A stretch of 37,537 nt of DNA from an uncultured Collinsella sp. (GTDB taxonomy: Bacteria; Actinomycetota; Coriobacteriia; Coriobacteriales; Coriobacteriaceae). The notes below the pieces were generated by a model, which was not told the DNA's origin, searched no databases, and worked only from the letters and a program-made list of their open reading frames with translations. Shown here in pieces: positions 14,769 through 22,044 of the stretch. Numbering within the stretch: position 1 is the first letter of the stretch; the number at the start of each line of letters is the position of its first letter. The position numbers were made by a program, and so were the translations under genes. The stretch lies in the NCBI GenBank assembly GCA_900540995.1, contig UQHO01000018.1, forward strand, positions 1 to 37,537. Direction: 5' to 3'.

Positions 14769-17081
14769 ATGGCTGGTAATCACTTTAAGGGTAGCGATAG
14801 CGGCCGTCCTGCAGTTCCGCCGCGTCCGAACGGGGCTGGTAAGGCCGGCACGCCGGGCGGCGCTGGACAGGGCGGTTCCGGTAAGCGCGTGTCCCCGGGC
14901 GAGACGGCGATGTTTACCGCTCTGTACGAGCAGTCTCAAAAGGCAAAAAAGACCGGCCGTGCAAGAGGGAATGTCTTTGCGGGCGGTGCAACCTCTGCGT
15001 CGCAGCCGAGCGGGGCTCCTTCGGTACCTGCGAACAACGCAGGTGCTGCCAACGCCGCGAATGCCGCCGGCAACGTTAATGCCGGCAAGGCCGACAACAA
15101 TACTCCCTCTGCCGGTGACGCGGGGCTTACGGGTAACCTTGGCACGATTTACGCCGGCGCCTCCGAGACTGGCACGTTCGCCCGCCTGGATGATAGCGGT
15201 GCCGAGTTTGCGGGCTCGGGTTCCAAGGAAGATTATTACGATTTTGGCTTGAACTACGGTAGCGACGCTTCGTCGAGTTCGACCTCTGACGGTCTGGTCC
15301 GTCATCGCCATCGCAAGGGCGAGCGCAAAAAGCGTCACACTGGCGCCATTATTGCCGCTGTAGTCGCGGTGCTTCTCGTTGTGCTTGGCGCAAGTGGCTT
15401 TATGCTGCTTAACTCGGCAAAGACCGTAAAGAGCGAAGCGAAGGAGGCTGTCGAGATCGTCGGCGGCCTTAAGGACAAGGTCACGTCGGGCGATTTTTCG
15501 ACGCTGCCTGACGACGCGAAGAAGATCGATGAGCTCTGCGACAGCATGAAGGCGGAGACTTCGAGCCCGCTGTGGACGGCGGCTTCGTTTATCCCGGTGT
15601 ATGGCAGTGACATCAACGCAGCCCGCACCATGATTGATGCCCTGTCCGATGTCTCAAGCAACGCGCTGGTTCCCATGGCCGATAACCTTTCGCAGGCCAC
15701 GCCCGGCAAGCTGTTTCAGGACGGCATGATTAACGTGTCCGCGCTGCAGGCGGTCGCCGATTCGCTTTCCGATAGCTCCAAGGTGTTCAAGAGCGCCAAC
15801 GAGAAGATTCAGGGTATTGGCGATACTCATATTTCTCAGGTGACCGAGCTGGTCGATAAGGTCAAGGACGGCTTTGCCACCCTCAACGGCGCGGTTGACG
15901 CGGCGGAGAAGGTCGCCCCCGTTCTTCCCCAGATGCTCGGCGCCAACGGCCAGACGCGCAACTACCTTATGTACGCCATGAACAACGTCGAGATTCGTGC
16001 TTGCGGCGGCTTTGGCGGTTCGCAGGGCCTGATTTCGGTCACTGACGGCCAGATGTCGATTGGCGAGTTTGTTCCCCGCATTGGACTCAGCGAGGATGAG
16101 GCAGTCGAGAGCGTCGACGAAGAGGATGAGGCGCTGTTCGGCAACCACAGTAACCTGTACAACTCGGGCAATACCTATTCGCCTGATTGGCCCCGCAACT
16201 CGCAGCGTGTCGCCGCGCTGTGGAAGTCCCAGTATGGACAGGACGTTGATGGCGTCATCGGTATCGACCCGGTGTTCCTGCAGTATCTGCTGGGCCTGGT
16301 CGGTAACGTGTCACTGCCCGACGGAACGGTTGTCGACGGCACCAACGCCGCAAAGGTCCTCATGCACGATGTGTACTGGAACTATCCGGTCGAGGAGTCT
16401 GACGGCATCTTTGCATCCGTCGCCAGCGCTGCCTTCGACAAGATCCTTGGCGGTATCGGCGATGTCGATGTTGCGAAGCTTGTCAGCGCCGTTGAGCGCG
16501 GTGCCGAAGAGGGCCGCCTGATCGCGTGGATGAGAAACGATGATGAGCAGAATGCCATCAAAGAGACGGGCATTGACGCTTCGCTGCCCGATCCGGATGA
16601 CCCGAGTGCCGATCCTGTTGCCGGCGTTTACTTTAACAACCTGAGCTTCTCCAAGCTCGACTGGTACCTGAACGCCGACACGCAGATTGGCCAGGGCGTG
16701 AAGAACGGCGACGGCACGTGCTCCTATCGCATCACCGTTACCCTGACGAACATCATGACGCAGGAGGAGGCCGGCAAACTGCCCGACTACGTCGCGGCGA
16801 GCGCGCCCGATGCCGCGCGCGACGACGAACGCCTGAATGTCTCACTGTTTGCCCCGACGGGCGGCAACGTCAGTGACCTTACGGTTGAGGGCACCCAGTT
16901 TGGTCTTGGTGCCACTACGTGGCATGGAATCCCCTTCTATTCGGGCACCGTTGACCTGCATGCTGGCGAGACGACGACGATCACGTATACGCTGACCACG
17001 TCGGCCGAGGCGGGGGACAAGCCGCTTACGCTGCGTCAGACTCCTACATGCCAGGCGGCTCGCGACAGCGCGTCGGCGTAG
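14769..17081 (+). CDS. DUF4012-domain membrane-anchored protein
   Basis: In this 770-residue protein, residues 1-190 are low complexity, rich in Gly, Ala, Asn, Ser and Pro, and end in a basic patch (RHRHRKGERKKRH). One transmembrane helix follows (191-215), so the tail is cytoplasmic and the rest extracellular. The outer part has a helical segment (about 220-385) and then a DUF4012 domain with NYLMYAMNNVEIRACGGFGG. Downstream are DGVIGIDPVFLQYLLGLVG and a C-terminal beta-rich region. DUF4012 proteins are frequent in actinobacteria near cell-envelope genes, but their function is unknown. The ATG at 14769 follows AGGA; a TTG at 14742 is possible. The next gene makes a cell-wall precursor, which fits an envelope role. 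Confidence 0.8.
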   Translation: MAGNHFKGSDSGRPAVPPRPNGAGKAGTPGGAGQGGSGKRVSPGETAMFTALYEQSQKAKKTGRARGNVFAGGATSASQPSGAPSVPANNAGAANAANAAGNVNAGKADNNTPSAGDAGLTGNLGTIYAGASETGTFARLDDSGAEFAGSGSKEDYYDFGLNYGSDASSSSTSDGLVRHRHRKGERKKRHTGAIIAAVVAVLLVVLGASGFMLLNSAKTVKSEAKEAVEIVGGLKDKVTSGDFSTLPDDAKKIDELCDSMKAETSSPLWTAASFIPVYGSDINAARTMIDALSDVSSNALVPMADNLSQATPGKLFQDGMINVSALQAVADSLSDSSKVFKSANEKIQGIGDTHISQVTELVDKVKDGFATLNGAVDAAEKVAPVLPQMLGANGQTRNYLMYAMNNVEIRACGGFGGSQGLISVTDGQMSIGEFVPRIGLSEDEAVESVDEEDEALFGNHSNLYNSGNTYSPDWPRNSQRVAALWKSQYGQDVDGVIGIDPVFLQYLLGLVGNVSLPDGTVVDGTNAAKVLMHDVYWNYPVEESDGIFASVASAAFDKILGGIGDVDVAKLVSAVERGAEEGRLIAWMRNDDEQNAIKETGIDASLPDPDDPSADPVAGVYFNNLSFSKLDWYLNADTQIGQGVKNGDGTCSYRITVTLTNIMTQEEAGKLPDYVAASAPDAARDDERLNVSLFAPTGGNVSDLTVEGTQFGLGATTWHGIPFYSGTVDLHAGETTTITYTLTTSAEAGDKPLTLRQTPTCQAARDSASA

Positions 17082-17118
17082 GGTTTTTCTGGTAGCGCAG
17101 ATAATCGAGTACCATTTT

Positions 17119-17150
17119 GGGGCGGACAGGCAATCTGTTCGCCCCTATTT
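17119..17150 (+). terminator. Intrinsic terminator/attenuator between DUF4012 gene and glmM
   Basis: GGGGCGGACAG (17119-17129) pairs with CTGTTCGCCCC (17135-17145) with one G-U, followed by TATTTTGT. It sits 9 bp before the glmM Shine-Dalgarno, so it could end the upstream gene or attenuate read-through into glmM. Confidence 0.75.
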
Positions 17151-17164
17151 TGTAAGGAGAGCGC

Positions 17165-18496
17165 ATGAAGTACTTTGGCACCGACGGCTTTCGCGGTGAG
17201 GCCAACGTTGGGCTGACGGTAGAGCACGCTTATAAGATTGGCCGTTTTGTGGGCTGGTATTACGGCGCCAACCGTGAGCGCAAGGCGCGCGTCATCGTGG
17301 GCAAGGACACCCGTCGCTCGAGCTATATGTTCGAGGCGGCGCTGGTGAGTGGCTTGGTCGCGAGTGGCGCGGACGCCTACATGCTGCACGTGATCCCCAC
17401 GCCGGGCGTGGCGCATCAGACCGTAGAGGGCTGCTTCGATTGCGGCATCATGATCAGCGCGAGCCACAACCCGTTTTGCGATAACGGCATTAAGCTCGTC
17501 AACAGCGACGGCTTTAAGATGGACGAGGACGTGCTGGAGCTCATCGAGGACTACATCGATGGCAAGAGCGAGGTGCCGCTGGCAACGGGCAATCACATCG
17601 GCGCCACGGTGGACTACATGCAGGGCCGCAACCGCTACATTGCTTCGCTCATCGCCAGCGCGAACTTTTCGCTGCAGGGCGTCAAGATCGGTATTGACTG
17701 CGCCAACGGCTCGGCTTCCTCGGTGGCCAAGCCGGTGTTTGACGCGCTCGGTGCCGACGTGCGCGTGATCAACGCCGCGCCCGATGGTTTTAACATCAAC
17801 GTCGACTGCGGCTCCACGCATATGGAGCGTCTGCAGCGCCATGTGGTGGAGCAGGGCCTGGACGTGGGCTTTGCCTACGACGGCGATGCCGACCGCTGCC
17901 TGGCCGTGGATGAGCGCGGTCGCGTGGTAGACGGCGACCAGATCCTGTACGTGTGCGGCGTGTATCTGAACAAGCACGGGCGACTCTCGGGCGGTACCGT
18001 GGTGCCGACGATTGCCAGCAACTTTGGCCTGGTCAAGTCGCTGGAGCTTGCCGGTCTGAGCGCCGTGACCAGCGGCGTGGGCGACCGTCACGTGTATGCC
18101 AAGATGCGAGAGGGCGGCTACAGCCTGGGTGGCGAGCAGACGGGCCATACGATCTTTGGCGATATCGAGCGCACGGGCGACGGCATTATGACCTCACTGC
18201 GCGTGATGGAAGTGATTCGTGCCGAGCGCGAGACGCTCTCGCAGCTCACGGCTCCGTGCAAGCTGCTGCCGCAGGCGCAGGTGGCCGTGCACGTGGCGGA
18301 CAAGGACGCCGCGCTCGAGAACATGGGCGTGCAGAACGCCATCGCCGAGGCCGAGGCTGCGCTGGCAGGCGAGGGCCGCGTGCTCGTGCGCAAGAGCGGA
18401 ACCGAGTCGGTTATCCGCGTGCTGGCCGAGGCGCCCGACCAAGCATCCGCCGATGCCGCCATGAAGCGCATCGCCAACGCACTTGAGGCTTTATAG
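17165..18496 (+). CDS. glmM: Phosphoglucosamine mutase GlmM
   Basis: The 443-residue protein is full length for the family. It has the phosphoserine loop ISASHNP with catalytic Ser100, the metal-binding DGDADR (239-244), the sugar-binding GGEQTGH and the phosphate-binding RKSGTES near the C-terminus. GTDGFRG at the start is also typical. GlmM converts glucosamine 6-phosphate to glucosamine 1-phosphate in the cytoplasm, the step before GlmU on the route to UDP-GlcNAc for peptidoglycan. AAGGAG lies 7 nt before the ATG. It may read through from the DUF4012 gene or use its own promoter between the genes. Confidence 0.95.
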   Translation: MKYFGTDGFRGEANVGLTVEHAYKIGRFVGWYYGANRERKARVIVGKDTRRSSYMFEAALVSGLVASGADAYMLHVIPTPGVAHQTVEGCFDCGIMISASHNPFCDNGIKLVNSDGFKMDEDVLELIEDYIDGKSEVPLATGNHIGATVDYMQGRNRYIASLIASANFSLQGVKIGIDCANGSASSVAKPVFDALGADVRVINAAPDGFNINVDCGSTHMERLQRHVVEQGLDVGFAYDGDADRCLAVDERGRVVDGDQILYVCGVYLNKHGRLSGGTVVPTIASNFGLVKSLELAGLSAVTSGVGDRHVYAKMREGGYSLGGEQTGHTIFGDIERTGDGIMTSLRVMEVIRAERETLSQLTAPCKLLPQAQVAVHVADKDAALENMGVQNAIAEAEAALAGEGRVLVRKSGTESVIRVLAEAPDQASADAAMKRIANALEAL

Positions 18497-18524
18497 CTAC
18501 GCGGTTTTACCAAACCGCGTAGCT
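18495..18524 (+). other. Perfect 13-bp hairpin overlapping the glmM stop codon
   Basis: Bases 18495-18507 pair with 18512-18524 around the loop TACC. The TAG stop is partly inside the stem. There is no U tract, so it may protect the 3' end of the mRNA or act with the next hairpin. Confidence 0.6.
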
Positions 18525-18536
18525 GCTCGACGCTGC

Positions 18537-18635
18537 AAACGGCCCCAAGCGGCAATCTGACGCTCAATTTCAAGGGCGCGACCAGAAGGTCAGCGCCCTT
18601 TCATTTCACGTCACCTTGCTCGCTTGGGGCCGTTT
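18537..18635. repeat. Nested inverted repeat enclosing a terminator
   Basis: A perfect 15-bp inverted repeat (18537-18551 with 18621-18635; left arm AAACGGCCCCAAGCG) encloses a second hairpin at 18572-18600. The outer right arm ends in GTTTT on the + strand. Confidence 0.7.
18572..18606 (+). terminator. Intrinsic terminator after glmM
   Basis: AAGGGCGCGACC (18572-18583) pairs with GGTCAGCGCCCTT (18588-18600), with one bulged A and an AGAA loop, followed by TCATTT. Confidence 0.65.
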
Positions 18636-18701
18636 TCGCTGACGTTGCCAAGACATCGGCGTCAACATGGTTGGCGTTGGCGATGGCGTGCTGGTCAATC
18701 C

Positions 18702-20276
18702 TTACAGCTCGTACAGCGTGGTGAACTTGTCCTGCAGGTAGCTGCAGTAGTAGCGGGCATCGAACGCCATGCCGCAGGCGCCCTTGATGAGTTCCGGCGC
18801 GTCCTTGGCGCGGCCCCACTGCCAAATGTGCTCGCCCAGCCAGGCGCGGACGGGTGTCAGGTCGCCGCTCGCGCAGGCGCCGGTAAGGTCGACGCCGTCG
18901 CGGCACATGGCCGGCACGAACATGGCGTCGTAGGCGCTGCCCAGCGCATAGGTGGGGAAGTAGCCAAACGAGCCGCCGCTCCAGTGCGTATCCTGCAGGC
19001 AACCACGCGTGTCGTCGGGAACCGGAATGCCCAGGTACTCATCCATGAAGCGATTCCAAAGCGCGGGGATATCCTTGGCTGTGGCCTCGCCGGCAAACAG
19101 CATGCGCTCGATCTCGTAGCGCACCATAACGTGCAGCGGATAGGTGAGCTCGTCGGCCTCGGTGCGGATCAGCGAAGGCTGCGCGATGTTCACGGCGTGG
19201 TAGAGCGTGTCCTCGTCGACGTCGCCGTAGACCTCGGGTGCGTGGCGGCGCAGCACCTCGAGCAGCGGTTCCATAAAGGCGCGGCTGCGACCCACGGTGT
19301 TCTCGAAAAAGCGGCTCTGACTCTCGTGGATGCCCATGGAGGTGCCACCCTCCAGGCACGTGCGCGCATAGGCGGGGTTCACGCCCAGCTCGTACATGGC
19401 GTGACCTGCCTCGTGGATGATGCTGAAGACGTTGGAGATACAGTCGTTCTCGTAGATGTGCGTCGCGATGCGCGCATCGCCCACGGCAAAGCCCTCGCTA
19501 AACGGATGCTCGGTAAAGGCAAGCGTGGTGTCGTCCAGGTTCAGGCCGACGAGCTTCATGAGGTCGAAGCTCATGGCGCGCTGGGCAGCCTCGGGCACGT
19601 GGGCGTGCAAAAAGTCGGCAGCCGGCTGCTGGCCGCGCTCGCCGATGGCGTGCACGAGCGGCACGACCGTGGCCTTGACCTCGTCGCAAAACGCGTCGAA
19701 GCTCTTGGCGGAAAGGCCGCGCTCGTACTGGTCGAGCCAAACGTCGTATGGATCGCGCTTGGGGTCCATGAGCTCGGCCTGATGCTTAAGTTGGGCGACG
19801 ATTCTATCCACATAGGTCTCAAAGCTCGCCCAGTCGTTGGCTGCCTTGGCCTTGTGCCACACGGCGTCCGCCTCGCAGGTGAGCCTGGTCCAGGCCTCGG
19901 CTTCTTCGGTGGGGATGGCACTGGCCTCACGTTGATCGCGGCCGAGCACACGGATCTCGTCGAGCAGCTGAGGGTCGTCGATTTTGCCGCCGGCGACGGT
20001 CTCGCGTGCTAACGAGCGTACGAGCTCAACGGACTTCTCGCTGGTCAGCAGCTTGTGATGCTCGCCGGCAAGCGTGCCCATGGAGTCGGCACGCGCTGCT
20101 GCGCCGTTGGCAGGAGCAATCGTCGCTCCATCGAACTCGGCAATCTTGAGCAGGTACTCGCGGGTCCACAGTTTGCCTTCGAGCTTGCGGAATTTTTTGA
20201 CGGCCTTATCGACCTTGATACCTTTGGGCGTCTTGCCCGCCGCGGGCTTGGCCTTCTTATCGTACTTCTTTCCCAT
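18702..20276 (-). CDS. M32 family metallocarboxypeptidase
   Basis: The 524-residue protein has all the M32 hallmarks: HPF (257-259), GDARIAT, the zinc motif HEAGH (288-292), HESQSRFFEN with the third ligand Glu318, ADELTYPLH, and GSFGYFPTYALGSAYDAMF. M32 enzymes (Thermus/Taq carboxypeptidase family) remove C-terminal amino acids with broad specificity in the cytoplasm. It probably recycles peptides alongside the M16C peptidase of this window. The basic N-terminus (KKYDKKAKPAAGKTPKG) is a short extension compared with the usual ~500 residues. The ATG at 20276 follows AAGGA by about 7 nt. It is divergent from the pheS leader. Confidence 0.93.
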   Translation of the reverse strand: MGKKYDKKAKPAAGKTPKGIKVDKAVKKFRKLEGKLWTREYLLKIAEFDGATIAPANGAAARADSMGTLAGEHHKLLTSEKSVELVRSLARETVAGGKIDDPQLLDEIRVLGRDQREASAIPTEEAEAWTRLTCEADAVWHKAKAANDWASFETYVDRIVAQLKHQAELMDPKRDPYDVWLDQYERGLSAKSFDAFCDEVKATVVPLVHAIGERGQQPAADFLHAHVPEAAQRAMSFDLMKLVGLNLDDTTLAFTEHPFSEGFAVGDARIATHIYENDCISNVFSIIHEAGHAMYELGVNPAYARTCLEGGTSMGIHESQSRFFENTVGRSRAFMEPLLEVLRRHAPEVYGDVDEDTLYHAVNIAQPSLIRTEADELTYPLHVMVRYEIERMLFAGEATAKDIPALWNRFMDEYLGIPVPDDTRGCLQDTHWSGGSFGYFPTYALGSAYDAMFVPAMCRDGVDLTGACASGDLTPVRAWLGEHIWQWGRAKDAPELIKGACGMAFDARYYCSYLQDKFTTLYEL

Positions 20277-20410
20277 ACCTATATCCTTGATCTCGCAGAC
20301 CGGACGCCACGGGTGGGCGTGCGGCCAGTTTGCACAGCTACCTGCCTTGTACCCAGTGCGAACAAAACGGAACGCGGCGATGTGCTCGCGAAATGTGTTA
20401 TCCTATAGCC

Positions 20411-20702
20411 CAATGCGTTGACGGAGAGGGTTTTGCCCGCCGCGTCGCCGGCAAGAGAGGGAAGGTCATGGGCTGCGAGCCTTCCTGCGGTGACAAGGGC
20501 CAAGCGTTCACTCCCGAGCAGCGACCTCAACGGGCACGCGGCCAGCGGCGGCGAAGCCCCAGTAGGGAAGCCGTGAGCCTCGCGACAAGGGGCACAGAGT
20601 GGGCGCGGCGGGCCAGACATCCGCCGGGTCAAACAAGGTGGTACCGCGGAATTCAACCGTCCTTGGGCAATGCACATGCCCGAGGGCGGTTTTTTTTATT
20701 AC
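20411..20702 (+). promoter_or_regulatory. T-box riboswitch leader of pheST
   Basis: The T-box core AGGTGGTACCGCGG is at 20636-20649. It is followed by a terminator of 15 bp (20655-20669 with 20677-20691) and eight T residues (20690-20697). Upstream is a long Stem I-like region from about 20411. A UUC followed by A at 20507-20509 is a good candidate Phe specifier codon. Uncharged tRNA-Phe would stabilise the antiterminator and switch on pheST. The exact 5' end and the specifier assignment are inferred. The T-box fills most of the 507-bp gap 20277-20783. Confidence 0.92.
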
Positions 20703-20783
20703 CGAACCGGGCCGCGTTTTCACAACGCCAGACGGTGGCAGCCGCCTCGGCAAACGGAGAGCGCGAGAGACGAAAGGGAAGAC

Positions 20784-21860
20784 ATGAGTCTGATTGATGA
20801 TCTGGTCAAACTCGAGGAAGAGGCCAAGGAGCTCGTCGCAGGCGCCGACGACGCAGCCAAGCTCGAGGCTGCGCGCGTTGAGCTGCTCGGCCGCAAGGGC
20901 CGCATCACCGGCCTGATGCGCATGATGGGCAAGCTCGCCCCCGAGGATCGTCCCGTGATGGGCAAGCGAGCCAACGAGATGCGCCAGCTGATTGAGGGCA
21001 TGCTCGACGAGCGCAACACCGAGATGAAGGCCGCCGCCCTCAAGCGCGCACTGGAGCACGACGCCGTCGACATCACGCTGCCGGGCATCCGTCCGCAGAT
21101 CGGCCACCAGCACCTGATCAAGCAAATCATCGAGGAGGCTGAGGACATCTTCTGCGGCATCGGCTACACCGTCGAGTCCGGCCCCATGGTCGACACCTCC
21201 TACTACAACTTCACCGCGCTCAACGCTCCCATGGATCACCCGAGCCGCTCGGCCCGCGATACCTTCTACGTGGTCGACAACAACCCCGGCAGCGTCGCGC
21301 ACCCCGAGGCGCACGCCCACGGCGAGTCCGACGTGCTGCTGCGCACCCAGACCTCGGGCGTGCAGATCCACACCATGGAGTCGCAGAAGCCGCCCATCTA
21401 CATGATCTGCCCGGGCACCGTCTACCGTCCCGATACGGCCGACGCCTGCCACCTGCCGCAGTTTAACCAGATCGAGGGCCTGGTCGTGGACGAGGGCATT
21501 ACTTTCGGCGACCTCAAGGGTACGCTCGACTATTTTGTTAAGTGCATGTTTGGCGAGGACCGCAAAACGCGCTACCGCCCGCACTTCTTCCCCTTCACCG
21601 AGCCTAGCTGCGAGGTGGACGTGAGCTGCCACGTGTGCGGCGGCAAGGGCTGCAACTTCTGCAAGCACAGCGGCTGGATCGAGATTCTGGGCTGCGGTAT
21701 GGTCGATCCCAACGTCCTTATCAACTGCGGCATCGACCCCGAGAAGTACACCGGCTTCGCCTTTGGCATTGGCGCCGAGCGCGTCGCGGCTCTGCGCTAC
21801 GACCTGCCCGACCTGCGCACGTTGATGACGGGCGATATGCGCTTCTTGAATCAGTTCTAG
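20784..21860 (+). CDS. pheS: Phenylalanine-tRNA ligase alpha subunit
   Basis: The 358-residue subunit has the N-terminal coiled-coil (about 1-90) that contacts tRNA-Phe. The class II core follows, with motif 2 PGTVYRPDTADACHLPQFNQ and motif 3 FAFGIGAERVAALRY near the C-terminus. GHQHLIKQIIEEAEDIF and TSYYNFTALNAPMDHPSR are family signatures. Together with PheT it forms the cytosolic heterotetramer charging tRNA-Phe. The ATG at 20784 follows AGGGAA; a frame extended to 20670 lies inside the T-box terminator and is not used. CxxC-type cysteines (CHVCGGKGCNFC, residues ~285-296) suggest a zinc site, seen in some PheS. Confidence 0.96.
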   Translation: MSLIDDLVKLEEEAKELVAGADDAAKLEAARVELLGRKGRITGLMRMMGKLAPEDRPVMGKRANEMRQLIEGMLDERNTEMKAAALKRALEHDAVDITLPGIRPQIGHQHLIKQIIEEAEDIFCGIGYTVESGPMVDTSYYNFTALNAPMDHPSRSARDTFYVVDNNPGSVAHPEAHAHGESDVLLRTQTSGVQIHTMESQKPPIYMICPGTVYRPDTADACHLPQFNQIEGLVVDEGITFGDLKGTLDYFVKCMFGEDRKTRYRPHFFPFTEPSCEVDVSCHVCGGKGCNFCKHSGWIEILGCGMVDPNVLINCGIDPEKYTGFAFGIGAERVAALRYDLPDLRTLMTGDMRFLNQF

Positions 21861-21868
21861 GCTGCGGC

Positions 21869-21961
21869 TTGCCCAAGCACGGCACCTCGGCGCTCATTCG
21901 TCGCTTGCGTACCAAAGTACGCGGCGCTCCTCTTTCGGGCCGATCTGCCGCACTTGGACAA
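21869..21961. repeat. Long imperfect palindrome between pheS and pheT
   Basis: TTGCCCAAGCACGGCA (21869-21884) matches the reverse complement of 21946-21961 at 13 of 16 positions. The centre is a perfect hairpin, GCGTAC-CAAA-GTACGC (21907-21922). It lies in a 184-bp gap that is long for a pheST operon and contains no gene. It could be an RNA processing site, an attenuator or a dispersed intergenic repeat. Confidence 0.55.
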
Positions 21962-22044
21962 CCCTCGCTTTGTAAGGAATGTTCACAAAGTTGAAGTTTC
22001 CACCTGCCTCTCTTCGCAGGCTTTCAGTATGAAAGGAGAGCTAG

